Source: Terriglobia bacterium (GTDB lineage Bacteria; Acidobacteriota; Terriglobia; Bryobacterales; Bryobacteraceae). Taken from it: a stretch of 49,687 bases of DNA. Location: assembly GCA_025350105.1 (NCBI GenBank), contig JANXYJ010000066.1:1-49687 (forward strand). The letters are read 5' to 3'. Positions 8,687-17,350 of the stretch are shown piece after piece; positions within the stretch are counted from its first letter, which is position 1; each line of letters starts with the position of its first letter. The translations under genes and the position numbers were made by a program. The notes under the pieces are model-generated. The model saw only the letters and a list, made by a program, of their open reading frames with translations, was not told where the DNA came from and did not search any database.

Positions 8687-9427
8687 TTATTCAAGGGTCC
8701 CCGCCGGGCGCCATAAATTCGCCCGGTGCGCGGCCAAATAATCCTGCTTTACAAACAGCTTTGTACCGATCAGCCCGGCGACAAAACCGCCCACGTGCGC
8801 CCAGAAAGCCGTTCCCCCTTCGGTTCCCACTTGCGTCAGTCCGCCGGCCAACTGCAGCAGCATCCAATAACCCAGCATGGCCCATGCCGGCAAACTGATG
8901 CTGAAAATGATCACGAAACAATGCACGCGCACCTTCGGGAACAGCAGCATGTACGCGCCCATCACGCCGCTGATTGCGCCCGACGCTCCCACCATCGGCA
9001 CCACGGAATTGGGTTGCCAGACTACCTGCGCCAGCGCCGCCGCTAGTCCACATAACAGATAGAACGCCGCAAACCGCGGCCGCGTCATGCTGTCCTCCAC
9101 GTTATTGCCGAAAATCCATAGAAACCACATGTTGCCCAGCAGGTGCATCCAGGACCCATGCAGGAACATCGACGTCAAAATGTTTAAGACATGCGGTCCC
9201 GCTTCTGATTCGCATACCAATCCGTTCCCCATGGGGAAACGCGACCCCGCCGGTAGCAATCCCGTCAGCTCTCCGGGGATCAACCCCCGGTCGCAAACCG
9301 TCTCCGCCAACGGACGTTCCGCCCCCGCACCCTGGAAAACCAGCCACGTCAAAGTGCATAACACGATGATCGCGATGGTCACATACGGCGTTCGAACACA
9401 TACATTCTCGTCACGATAGGGAAACAC
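8687..9427 (-). CDS. Rhomboid family intramembrane serine protease
   Basis: A 246-residue polytopic membrane protein. It has the rhomboid signature HGSWMHLLGNMWFLWIFG, the catalytic serine in GASGAISG, and the catalytic histidine in AHVGGFVAG. An additional loop with two cysteines (VCDRG, LVCESEAG) lies between the first and second membrane segments. It is predicted to cleave transmembrane proteins within the inner membrane; its substrate is unknown. The start is GTG at 9427 with AGGAG upstream, and it is divergent from the next gene by 53 bp. It converges on kgd with 18 bp between the stops. Confidence 0.88.
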   Translation of the reverse strand: MFPYRDENVCVRTPYVTIAIIVLCTLTWLVFQGAGAERPLAETVCDRGLIPGELTGLLPAGSRFPMGNGLVCESEAGPHVLNILTSMFLHGSWMHLLGNMWFLWIFGNNVEDSMTRPRFAAFYLLCGLAAALAQVVWQPNSVVPMVGASGAISGVMGAYMLLFPKVRVHCFVIIFSISLPAWAMLGYWMLLQLAGGLTQVGTEGGTAFWAHVGGFVAGLIGTKLFVKQDYLAAHRANLWRPAGTLE

Positions 9428-9480
9428 AATGGCTCCTGTTTGTTTTTTAGTTTAACAACACGGGCTATCCTATAAGGACA

Positions 9481-10713
9481 ATGCCGCAAGAAGTCGTCGA
9501 GGCCGAAGGCCACCTAATCGATTCCCACATGATGGAGCGCATTTTCGACACCGTGGTCGAATTTAACGGGCGCTTTGAGGTGGAGAATTTTTCCATCGGT
9601 CGCACCAATTCCGATGCGTCCCGCTTGCGTCTGAAAATCGAAACCGAAAAAACCACCGACATGGAGCAATTGCTCAGCCAGCTTTTGGACCTGGGCTGCA
9701 CGCCCGCCGACTCGGGCTCCGCCGAACTCGCCACCGTCGAACGCGATTGTTGCGCTCCGGAAGATTTCTATTCCACCACCAACCACAAAACGCTGGTTCG
9801 CAGCGGCAGCGATTGGCTGGAGGTAGAAAACCAGCGTATGGATGCAATGGTGGTGGTGTCCAGCGACGGGAAAACCAAACACGCCGTGTGCCGCCGCTTG
9901 CGTGATTTGAAGCAGGGCGATCAGGTGGTGGTCGGCATGCGCGGCATCCGCGTCGTTCCCGAATCGAAGGAGCGCGATCGTCTAGCCTTCGCCTTCATGA
10001 GCAACGGCGTGTCCTCGGAAAGGCAAGTGGAAACCGCCGTTCGCCAGGTGGCCGCGCTCATGCGGCAAAGCCGCGAAGCTGGCCAGAAAATCGTCTTCGT
10101 CGCCGGGCCCGTCACCGTGCACACGGGCGGCGCGCGCTCCATGGCGAAACTCATTCAAGGCGGCTGGGTGCAATCGCTGCTGGCCGGCAACGCGCTGGGC
10201 GTTCACGATATCGAATCGGCGCTGCTGGGCACCTCGCTCGGCGTGCGGCAAAGTGACGGACGCCAGGAAGAACACGGCCATCGCAATCACATGCGGGCCA
10301 TCAACGCCATCTATCACGCAGGCAGCATTCAGCAGGCCGTCGAAACCGGCAAGCTCACCAGCGGCGTCATGTACGAATGCGTCAAGGCGGGCGTACCGTT
10401 TGTGTTGGCGGGGAGTCTGCGTGACGATGGCCCCCTGCCCGACACCATCACCGACATGAATCGCGCACAGGACGCCTATGCCGAACAGATCAAGGGTGCC
10501 GGCGTAGTGGTATGCCTGGGATCGATGTTGCATTCCATCGCCACGGGAAACATGCTGCCCAGTTGGGTGAAAGTGGTGTGCGTGGATATTAACCCCGCCG
10601 TCGCCACCAAAGTTAGCGATCGCGGCACCGGCCAAGCCGTTGGCGTGGTCACCGACGTCGGCTTGTTTCTGGATCTGCTGGCCCGCAATTTAGAGGAAGG
10701 AACGAAGTCGTGA
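9481..10713 (+). CDS. LOR/SDH-domain protein, archaeal-type ornithine cyclodeaminase (TIGR00300)
   Basis: A 410-residue protein of the TIGR00300 / AgrE-ArgZ-like family. The N-terminal 100 residues (VVEAEGHLIDSHMMERIFD and RTNSDASRLRLKIE) are the LOR/SDH-associated domain. The rest is a nucleotide-binding domain with VVCLGSMLHSIATGNMLP and VVCVDINPAVATKVSDRG. Members in methanogens convert ornithine to proline and ammonia with NAD+. That activity fits this gene's position next to the arginine operon, but it has not been shown for bacterial members of this length. AAGGA precedes the ATG closely. It overlaps queF by 4 nt (GTGA), so the two are co-translated. The annotation 'saccharopine dehydrogenase-like' is the older alternative. 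Confidence 0.75.
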   Translation: MPQEVVEAEGHLIDSHMMERIFDTVVEFNGRFEVENFSIGRTNSDASRLRLKIETEKTTDMEQLLSQLLDLGCTPADSGSAELATVERDCCAPEDFYSTTNHKTLVRSGSDWLEVENQRMDAMVVVSSDGKTKHAVCRRLRDLKQGDQVVVGMRGIRVVPESKERDRLAFAFMSNGVSSERQVETAVRQVAALMRQSREAGQKIVFVAGPVTVHTGGARSMAKLIQGGWVQSLLAGNALGVHDIESALLGTSLGVRQSDGRQEEHGHRNHMRAINAIYHAGSIQQAVETGKLTSGVMYECVKAGVPFVLAGSLRDDGPLPDTITDMNRAQDAYAEQIKGAGVVVCLGSMLHSIATGNMLPSWVKVVCVDINPAVATKVSDRGTGQAVGVVTDVGLFLDLLARNLEEGTKS

Positions 10714-11132
10714 AACGGCAATATACCGATCAACATGCCTCTGCCGGCATGGACGCTGCTTTACCAGAAATCGAAGTCTGGCCCAATCAATATCAAACCA
10801 GCTATGAAATCGAAATCGCAATGCCGGAGTTCACTTCCATTTGCCCCAAAACCGGCCTGCCCGACCACGGCACGCTGATCCTGCGCTACATTCCCGACAA
10901 GTACTGTTTGGAGCTGAAATCGCTAAAAATGTATACGCTGGCCTACCGCAATCTGGGTATTTTTCAGGAGAACGTGGTGAACCGCATGCTAGCCGACGTG
11001 GTTCGTTTCGCCAAACCCGTGCGCGCTGAACTGGTGGGCGATTTCTTGCCGCGCGGCGGCGTCCACACCAAAGTCACCGCTGCGTATCAACGTTCAAATC
11101 CGCAGCGTCCCAATCCCCGTCCTAAACGTTAA
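10710..11132 (+). CDS. queF: NADPH-dependent 7-cyano-7-deazaguanine reductase
   Basis: A 140-residue type I (unimodular) QueF, which reduces preQ0 to preQ1 in queuosine tRNA modification. The catalytic Cys lies in SICPKTGLPDHG, and the QueF substrate-binding signature ELKSLKMY is followed by the conserved YRN. The start is GTG at 10710, overlapping the preceding stop, with AGGAAGG upstream. No other queuosine gene is nearby. The Arg/Pro-rich tail is not part of the core fold. Confidence 0.93.
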   Translation: MKRQYTDQHASAGMDAALPEIEVWPNQYQTSYEIEIAMPEFTSICPKTGLPDHGTLILRYIPDKYCLELKSLKMYTLAYRNLGIFQENVVNRMLADVVRFAKPVRAELVGDFLPRGGVHTKVTAAYQRSNPQRPNPRPKR

Positions 11133-11135
11133 TTT

Positions 11136-12278
11136 GTGCAAGACCCCGAACTGCAAGCCGCCATCGAGGAAGTCCGCCAGCGCGTGAAGAGCCGGCGCAA
11201 CGCGCCGCTTCCGTTGCCGGATCTGATGCCGCTGATTCACGCCCGCGACGCGGCCGAAGCCAAAGTCGCTGCCATCGGCACGGTGAACCCGCGCAGGCCC
11301 GGCGCGCTCAGCTCCATTATTCAAACCTGGAAGCATTTTCTGGCCCGCGTTCTCGATTGGCACGTGCGCGAACAGGTGGAATTCAATCGCGCTTCCATGG
11401 CCGCTATCCATGCCACTATCGAAGCTTTGAATGAAACCAATCGCGCGCTTGGCGTCTTATCCAATCAGTTGCAGGATTACGCCCGTCAGGTGAACGACCA
11501 TCGTACCGATCACGAAATCTACACCCTCCGCGCCATCGCCGAACTACAAGGGTCGTTCAATGTGAAATTGTCGGAGATTCAACAAACCCTCGACAACGCC
11601 CGTGCTGAAAATGAAAAGCTGATCCACTGGGAACTTCGCACCATCCGCCAACGCAGCGCGTTGCTCGTATCCGAACCACCACCAGCCACAGCAGCAGTGA
11701 CACCCAGCATCGACTGGCTCCGTTTCGCCGAACGCTTTCGTGGGCCCGAATCCATCGTTCTGGAACATCAGCGCCGCTACCTCGAACGCTTCGCAAATAC
11801 ACCCAACATTCTTGACCTCGGCTGTGGCCGTGGCGAGTTCTTGCAAGCCGCGCGCGAGGCCGGGCTCACCGCCATCGGCGTCGAAGCCCATCCTGAATTA
11901 GTCGCCCTCTGTCAAGCCAAGGGGCTCCATGCGCACTGCGCCGACATGTTCGCCTACCTTACCGATCAGCCCGTCCAATCCGTAGGCGGCGTCTTCTGTT
12001 CACACGTCGTCGAACATCTGGAAGCGGCGCAGCTACCGGCGCTGATTCAATTGTTGGGCCGCAAACTGAAATCGGGTGCGCCGGCGATTTTCGAAACGCC
12101 TAACGCAGAATCACCGGCGATCTTAACCACGCATTTCTACTTGGATCCCACCCATGTCCGTCCCGTGCCCGCCGCGTTGCTGAAGTTCTATTTGGAGGAA
12201 GCCGGATTCGGCGGCGTGGAGATAGAACATCTTCCTCCAGAGATGTTGGATTGCGCCGTCTATGCGCGCAAGCTTTAG
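11136..12278 (+). CDS. Class I SAM methyltransferase with coiled-coil N-terminus
   Basis: A 380-residue protein. Residues 1-190 are charged and helical (a likely coiled coil around SMAAIHATIEALNETNRAL) and carry no enzymatic motif. Residues 210-380 form a Rossmann methyltransferase: SAM motif ILDLGCGRGEFLQ, then EAHPE, SHVVEHLE and FYLDPTHVRPVP. The last motif is typical of WbdD-like methyltransferases that cap polysaccharide chains, with the coiled coil acting as a length ruler, so a cell-surface polysaccharide substrate is plausible but inferred. The start is GTG, 3 bp after the queF stop. Its stop abuts the argR stop with no base between them. Confidence 0.75.
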   Translation: MQDPELQAAIEEVRQRVKSRRNAPLPLPDLMPLIHARDAAEAKVAAIGTVNPRRPGALSSIIQTWKHFLARVLDWHVREQVEFNRASMAAIHATIEALNETNRALGVLSNQLQDYARQVNDHRTDHEIYTLRAIAELQGSFNVKLSEIQQTLDNARAENEKLIHWELRTIRQRSALLVSEPPPATAAVTPSIDWLRFAERFRGPESIVLEHQRRYLERFANTPNILDLGCGRGEFLQAAREAGLTAIGVEAHPELVALCQAKGLHAHCADMFAYLTDQPVQSVGGVFCSHVVEHLEAAQLPALIQLLGRKLKSGAPAIFETPNAESPAILTTHFYLDPTHVRPVPAALLKFYLEEAGFGGVEIEHLPPEMLDCAVYARKL

Positions 12279-12722
12279 TTAGCGCAACAATTCCATGAAC
12301 CGGGCGCGCAACACCTGCGCCGTCTTGTGATCGGGAGCCACCACCAGCACCGTGTCATCCCCTGCAATCGTACCGGTAACCTCCGGCCAGTCCGCCCGAT
12401 CCAGCGCCGCCGCCAGTGCATTCGCATTCGCCGGAGGGGTCTTCAGCACCAGCATATTCTGCGCGATGCGCACCTCCAACAGCACCTCGCGCGCCAGCGT
12501 TTCCACTTCCGGACCTGCCGGCGACGCGGCCATGTCCGTACCCACTTGGGCGTACCCGGCTGGCGTTTTTATCAAACCTAAATCACGCATATCGCGCGAA
12601 AGCGTTACTTGCGTGGCCGGAACCTTACGCGACTTCAACGCACGTACAAGTTCGTCCTGCGTGTGAATCGCCTGCGCGCGAATCACTTTCAAGATTTGAT
12701 TTTGCCGATAGGACTTATTCAC
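12279..12722 (-). CDS. argR: Arginine repressor
   Basis: A 147-residue ArgR. The N-terminal winged helix contains QVTLSRDMRDLGL, close to the family's SRDIREL recognition helix. The C-terminal domain carries GTIAGDDTVLVV, the arginine-binding and hexamer motif. It would bind ARG boxes with arginine as co-repressor. It is the last gene of the argF-argG-argH-argR operon, 23 bp after argH, and two ARG boxes lie before argF, so the repressor should control its own synthesis. The start is GTG; no strong ribosome site is visible. It ends directly against the convergent methyltransferase stop. Confidence 0.95.
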   Translation of the reverse strand: MNKSYRQNQILKVIRAQAIHTQDELVRALKSRKVPATQVTLSRDMRDLGLIKTPAGYAQVGTDMAASPAGPEVETLAREVLLEVRIAQNMLVLKTPPANANALAAALDRADWPEVTGTIAGDDTVLVVAPDHKTAQVLRARFMELLR

Positions 12723-12745
12723 GTTTCAAATCTGGCTTAGATGTT

Positions 12746-14131
12746 TCAAACGCTTCTCAGCGTCTTTAAACGGTTTTCAGCGTCGGTGAGCGCCGCCGCA
12801 ACGTGCTGCGGCCCCGTCCCGCCGCGGATTTCCCGCGTCTTCATGCCTTCCGACGGCTTCAGCACTGCTGCACAGGCCGGGGTGAATTCCGGCGCGAACC
12901 GGATCAATTCAGCGAGAGTCCAGTCCGACGGCTTCTTGCCGGAACGAACGCTTTCCAACACCAGCCGCCCGGCGATCTTGTGCGCCTGATGAAACGGCGT
13001 TCCGCTGCGTGCCAATGCTTCCGCCAAATCCGTGGCAACCGTCCAGCTTTCTTCCGCTGCTTGCAGCGGCCGCGCCGGATTCAACTTTGCGGTTTCCACT
13101 ACCGCTACAGCCATCTCCAGTGATCCGCACAACTGATCCGCCGCGTCGAACAAAGGTTCTTTGTCTTCCTGCATGTCACGGTTATAGGTCATCGGCAGGC
13201 CCTTCATGGTCATGAACAGCGCGTTCATATCGCCGAACACCCGGCCAAATTTCCCGCGAATTAACTCGAGCGAATCCGGATTCTTTTTCTGCGGCATCAG
13301 ACTTGATCCGCTGGTCACGCCGTCGCTCAACTCCAACCAGCCAAATTCCTCGCTGGAGTAGAGAATCCAGTCTTCCGCCAACCGGCTCAGGTGCAGCATC
13401 GTCGTCGACGCCGCGTACAGAAAATCTAGCGCAAAGTCGCGATCTCCCGAAACATCCATGCTATTAAACGTTGTGGACGCGAAACCCAAGTCCTTCGCGA
13501 TCGCATCCCGGTCAAACGGAAATCCGCTGCCGGCAAGCGCTCCGCTTCCCAACGGCAGCACATTTACCCGCGCGCGCGCTTGCGTTAACCGCTCATGATC
13601 CCGCGCGAACATTTCGAAATACGCCAGCAAATAGTGGGCCCACAGCACCGGCTGCGCCCGCCGCAAATGGGTGTAGCCAGGAACGATGGCATCGGGGTCA
13701 CGCTTGGCACAATCGATCAGCGCCTGCATCAACCCGCTCACCAGTGCCAAGGCCCGGTCCATTTCGCCGCGCAACCACAATCGCGTGTCCAGCGAGACTT
13801 GTTCGTTCCGGCTGCGGCCCGTGTGGATCTTCTCCGCCAGCGCGCCCACCTTTTCGCCCAGCTTGCGGATCACCAGAGTGTGCACGTCCTCGTCCGTCGC
13901 ACCAGAGAAGAAATTGTTACCGGCCGATTCCACCGCCAATTCATGGAACGCACTCACCAACTCCGCCCGTTCCGAAGACGTGAGAATCCCCACGCCTTCC
14001 AGCGCCCGCGCGAACGCCTGCGATCCGCGAATATCCGCCTCCAGCATACGCCGGTCAAAGTGCAGCGAGCCCGAAAAACGCTCGAACACTTCCGAAGGTC
14101 CCTGCTCGAAACGTCCGCCCCACAACTTCAT
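12746..14131 (-). CDS. argH: Argininosuccinate lyase
   Basis: A 461-residue enzyme that cleaves argininosuccinate to arginine and fumarate, the last step of arginine synthesis. It has the fumarase/aspartase superfamily signature GSSLMPQKKNPDSLELIRGK with the catalytic Ser in its flexible loop, and the usual N-terminus MKLWGGRFEQGPS. Its length is normal for the family. The ATG overlaps the argG stop by 4 nt (ATGA), so translation is coupled. Confidence 0.97.
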   Translation of the reverse strand: MKLWGGRFEQGPSEVFERFSGSLHFDRRMLEADIRGSQAFARALEGVGILTSSERAELVSAFHELAVESAGNNFFSGATDEDVHTLVIRKLGEKVGALAEKIHTGRSRNEQVSLDTRLWLRGEMDRALALVSGLMQALIDCAKRDPDAIVPGYTHLRRAQPVLWAHYLLAYFEMFARDHERLTQARARVNVLPLGSGALAGSGFPFDRDAIAKDLGFASTTFNSMDVSGDRDFALDFLYAASTTMLHLSRLAEDWILYSSEEFGWLELSDGVTSGSSLMPQKKNPDSLELIRGKFGRVFGDMNALFMTMKGLPMTYNRDMQEDKEPLFDAADQLCGSLEMAVAVVETAKLNPARPLQAAEESWTVATDLAEALARSGTPFHQAHKIAGRLVLESVRSGKKPSDWTLAELIRFAPEFTPACAAVLKPSEGMKTREIRGGTGPQHVAAALTDAENRLKTLRSV

Positions 14132-15366
14132 TTCTTTTTGGCTTTCTTTTTAACAGCCGTTTTGTGTTTCTTCAAAGACGCTCGCACCTGAATCGGTAAC
14201 CCGATCAGATTAATGAATCCGCGCGCATCTTTCTGATCATATTCCGCACCCATCGTGAAACTGGCGATGTTCAACGAGTACAGCGAATTCGGCGAAACAC
14301 GGCTCACCGGCTGGAAACCGCCCTTGTACAAACGCAACGTTACCGATCCCGTGTTGTCCTGGGTGGCCACGTCGAAGAACGCGTCCAGCGACTCGCGCAA
14401 GGGCGTGAACCACAAGCCGGCGTACACCAAGTCCGCATAATCCAGCGCCAGTTTCTGTTTGTAGTGCGCCAGGCTGCGATCCAAAGTCAGCGCTTCAATT
14501 TCCCGATGCGCAGCCATGATCAGCGTTCCGCCTGGCGTCTCGTAGCAGCCGCGCGACTTCATGCCGACGTAACGGTTCTCCACCAGATCCACGCGGCCTA
14601 CGCCGTGCTTGGCGCCAATACGGTTCAACTCTTCCAACAGTTCCACCGCGCCCATGCGCTTCCCGTTCACTGAAACCGGCCGCCCGGCGTTAAAACCTAT
14701 CGTCACGTCTTCCGCGCGATCCGGCGCGTCTTTCGGACTGCGCGTCAGCATCCAGATTTCTTCCGGCGCCGCGTTCTTGGGATCTTCCAGCTCGCCGCCT
14801 TCGTGCGAAATGTGCCAGATGTTGCGGTCACGGCTGTAAATCTTCTTGGTGGTTTGCGCGATCGGCACCTTGTGTTGCGCTGCGTATTCGATGCAATCCT
14901 CGCGCGAAATCAAATCCCACTCGCGCCACGGCGCAATCACCGGCAGATGCGGAGCCAGCGCCTTATATGTCAACTCAAAGCGCACTTGATCGTTGCCCTT
15001 ACCCGTGCACCCGTGCGCCAAGGCATCGCAGCCGGTTGCCAGCGCCACTTCCACCTGACGTTTGGCCAACAACGGACGCGCAATGGATGTGCCCAGCAAA
15101 TATTTGTGTTCGTACTCCGCGCCCGCGCGCACCATGCGCCACAAATATTCAGACACGAATTCCTCGCGCATATCGGCCACATAAACTTCCGACGCGCCGG
15201 TCTTCAGAGCCTTATTTTCCAGGCCCTTCAGTTCCCCGCCCCCTTGCCCGATATCTCCGCAGACGGCCACAACTTCGCAGCCGTAATTTTCCTTCAACCA
15301 CGGAATGATGATGGAGGTGTCCAAGCCGCCTGAGTAGGCGAGTGCTACTTTTTTAGGATTTGCCAT
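14128..15366 (-). CDS. argG: Argininosuccinate synthase
   Basis: A 412-residue ATP-dependent ligase that joins citrulline and aspartate. It has the PP-loop VALAYSGGLDTSIIIPWL at residues 7-24 and the citrulline/aspartate-binding segment GCTGKGNDQVRFE near residue 120. The end is unusually basic (KKHKTAVKKKAKKK), a tail beyond the catalytic core. It begins 21 bp after argF and overlaps argH by 4 nt. Confidence 0.97.
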   Translation of the reverse strand: MANPKKVALAYSGGLDTSIIIPWLKENYGCEVVAVCGDIGQGGGELKGLENKALKTGASEVYVADMREEFVSEYLWRMVRAGAEYEHKYLLGTSIARPLLAKRQVEVALATGCDALAHGCTGKGNDQVRFELTYKALAPHLPVIAPWREWDLISREDCIEYAAQHKVPIAQTTKKIYSRDRNIWHISHEGGELEDPKNAAPEEIWMLTRSPKDAPDRAEDVTIGFNAGRPVSVNGKRMGAVELLEELNRIGAKHGVGRVDLVENRYVGMKSRGCYETPGGTLIMAAHREIEALTLDRSLAHYKQKLALDYADLVYAGLWFTPLRESLDAFFDVATQDNTGSVTLRLYKGGFQPVSRVSPNSLYSLNIASFTMGAEYDQKDARGFINLIGLPIQVRASLKKHKTAVKKKAKKK

Positions 15367-15387
15367 AAGAGTTTGATCAGTCTTTGA

Positions 15388-16335
15388 TTATTTGAGCAGC
15401 AAGGCCAGCAGCGCCTTCTGCGCATGCAGCCGGTTTTCCGCTTGATCGAACGCCACCGATTGCGCGCATTCCATCACTTCATCGGTGACTTCCTGGCCGC
15501 GCTTGGCCGGCAGGCAATGCATGAAAACCGCTTTGGGCTTGGCTTGCGCCAACAACTGAGCGTTCACCTGATAGGGAGCAAACAACTGCGTGCGCTGCTC
15601 TGCTTCAGCTTCCTGTCCCATGCTGGTCCACACGTCGGTATACACGGCATCTGCGTTTTCCAGCGCCTCGCGCGGGTCCGGCGTCACCGTGATCGCGCCT
15701 GTTTCTCGCGCTTTTTCCACCATTGCCGCATCCGGCTGATAGCTTTCCGGCGTGGCCACCGCAACATGCACGCCCAGGCGCCCCGCAGTCAGCATCAGCG
15801 AATTCGCCACATTATTGCCGTCGCCCACAAACGCCAGTTTCAACCCGCCCAGCCGCCCAAAATGTTCTTTCAATGTCAGTACGTCCGCCAAAATCTGGCA
15901 CGGATGATACAAATCGCTCAGCGCGTTGATCACCGGCACCTTGGCCCACTGCGCCAGCTCCTCAACCGTAGACTGCGCGAACACTCGCGCCACAATCCCG
16001 TGCACCCAGCGCTCTAAGTTGCGCGCCACATCCTTCACCGGCTCGCGATCGCCAATCGGCCCGGCATAATTCACCGAATCGCCGCCCAACTGCTGAATCG
16101 CCAGCTCAAAAGTGAGCCGCGTCCGCAGCGAAGGCTTTTCGAAAAGAAGCGCCAGATAGCGTCCTTCCAGAACCTTCGCGAAGCGTTTGGGTGCGCGCTT
16201 CATGGCCTGCGCCGTATGCAGAATCGCTTCCAGATTCTCGACAGAAAGATCCAGATCGGAAAGCACGTCCTTGCCAGACAGGCTGCTCCCTCCGCCCGTT
16301 TGCGGCTTGTCCATCGGCCTTAGCGCAGTCGCCAT
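15388..16335 (-). CDS. argF: Ornithine carbamoyltransferase
   Basis: A 315-residue transcarbamoylase that makes citrulline from ornithine and carbamoyl phosphate. The carbamoyl-phosphate loop reads FEKPSLRTRLTFE, followed by HPCQILAD, and the ornithine-binding motif is FMHCLPAKRGQEVTDEV. The latter supports ornithine rather than acetyl- or succinyl-ornithine. The ATG at 16335 is preferred because AAGGAG lies 6 nt upstream; the in-frame start at 16407 would place coding sequence across the ARG boxes. It is the first gene of the arg operon. Confidence 0.95.
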   Translation of the reverse strand: MATALRPMDKPQTGGGSSLSGKDVLSDLDLSVENLEAILHTAQAMKRAPKRFAKVLEGRYLALLFEKPSLRTRLTFELAIQQLGGDSVNYAGPIGDREPVKDVARNLERWVHGIVARVFAQSTVEELAQWAKVPVINALSDLYHPCQILADVLTLKEHFGRLGGLKLAFVGDGNNVANSLMLTAGRLGVHVAVATPESYQPDAAMVEKARETGAITVTPDPREALENADAVYTDVWTSMGQEAEAEQRTQLFAPYQVNAQLLAQAKPKAVFMHCLPAKRGQEVTDEVMECAQSVAFDQAENRLHAQKALLALLLK

Positions 16336-16390
16336 CGGCATCTCCTTTTTAGGGCCCGCTCGTTTCGAAATGGATGTGGCCCGCGACGTA

Positions 16391-16428
16391 ATTGAATTTT
16401 TATTCAACGCTATGAATAATAATACACT
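16391..16428 (-). promoter_or_regulatory. Two tandem ARG boxes (ArgR operator)
   Basis: TGAATTTTTATTCA (16393-16406) is a perfect core match to the ARG-box consensus TGAATwwwwATTCA. TGAATAATAATACA (16413-16426) matches with one change. As 18-bp boxes (16391-16408 and 16411-16428) they are 2 bp apart, on the same helical face, as at known ArgR operators. The second box covers the -10 element of the argF promoter. ArgR itself is encoded by the operon's last gene. Confidence 0.85.
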
Positions 16429-16444
16429 ACGCCGGGCGAAGCAA
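16416..16444 (-). promoter_or_regulatory. argF operon promoter
   Basis: On the minus strand TTGCTT (16444-16439) is followed after exactly 17 bp by TATTAT (16421-16416). The predicted start is near 16409, giving a leader of about 75 nt before the ATG at 16335. The -10 lies inside an ARG box, so bound ArgR would block polymerase. Confidence 0.7.
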
Positions 16445-16483
16445 GGGAGTGCGGCAAGTTTTCTTTATTCGGGCAACGCGAAA

Positions 16484-16729
16484 TTAAGAATGCAGTTGCA
16501 CGCGCACCAGTTTCAGCGCCGCACTGTGCCCGCTGATTACCTCTACCGCCGCAAGCGCCACTCCAAAGTGCCCCGCCAGAAACACGCACAGCGCTTCATT
16601 CGCTTTGCCCTTTTCCGGAGGGGCCGCCACTTTCACCTTCAGGGTTCCGTCGGCCATCTGGCCCACCAGCTCCGTCTTGGCGCTGCGCGGGATTACTTTC
16701 ACGCGAACGGTTTTTGAGCTGCCGCTCAC
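16484..16729 (-). CDS. YggU/DUF167 family protein
   Basis: An 81-residue protein of the small YggU family (DUF167): VRVKVIPRSAKTELVG, then LKVKVAAPPEKGKANEAL and the late IISGHSAA-type motif, here VEVISGHSAALKLV. Structures of relatives are known but the function is not. The start is GTG, overlapping the preceding stop by 4 nt (GTGA), so it is translated together with the anchored protein upstream. Confidence 0.88.
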   Translation of the reverse strand: MSGSSKTVRVKVIPRSAKTELVGQMADGTLKVKVAAPPEKGKANEALCVFLAGHFGVALAAVEVISGHSAALKLVRVQLHS

Positions 16730-17250
16730 TTCTTTGCAGCCGGGGTCTCAAGACCCGGCCGCTCGGCAATCTCCGCCACCGTGCCATCCACGTCTTCCAA
16801 ACGAACCACCAGATTCTTTCGCGACGCAATCGCGGCATCGCTCAGGTCGAACTTCACGCCCATCATACGGTCCAGGCTGGCATGTGGATCTACGCGATCC
16901 TGCAGGCTCAAGACGTCGTTGTATTTGGGCCCCAGCAGTTTTTGATATTGGAATAGCGTGTTCACTTCCGGCTTGCTGATCGTCGTCCCCTCAACCGCAG
17001 CGCCCGTCGCCGGTGTCAGCAGAACCTTGGCCGATCCAATCACAAAACGAACATCGGAAGGATTTGCCACGCGGAAATCCACCATCAGCAAACTCGACTC
17101 GTCGCTCCCAGGTAAGGGCGCCACCCGCACCTTCAAAATTTTCCCGTCCAGGCGCAAATGCGCCCCTTCGGTTGCCGTGAAAACGAAAAATAGCGCGGCT
17201 GTGACAATCGCCAGCCCCAGAATCAAGAATGTGAAGTAACGTGTCTTCAT
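16726..17250 (-). CDS. Unrecognised membrane-anchored protein
   Basis: A 174-residue protein with an N-terminal hydrophobic helix (YFTFLILGLAIVTAALFFVF) and a soluble part probably outside the cytoplasm. The pattern LLMVDFRVANPSDVRFVIG with regular beta-strand spacing resembles immunoglobulin-like or LEA/WHy-type folds, but I do not recognise the family. ATG 17250 is preferred because the hydrophobic segment follows at once; GTG 17298 is an alternative. It is coupled to yggU by a 4-nt overlap. Confidence 0.6.
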   Translation of the reverse strand: MKTRYFTFLILGLAIVTAALFFVFTATEGAHLRLDGKILKVRVAPLPGSDESSLLMVDFRVANPSDVRFVIGSAKVLLTPATGAAVEGTTISKPEVNTLFQYQKLLGPKYNDVLSLQDRVDPHASLDRMMGVKFDLSDAAIASRKNLVVRLEDVDGTVAEIAERPGLETPAAKK

Positions 17251-17350
17251 CGCGTGGGGTCTGAGTTTTGCGTTGGTGCCGTTCATGCAGTGTAACACCC
17301 GCCTACGGCCACACCAAATGCGTGGATGCGTCTGGAAGAACGGCGTCAGC

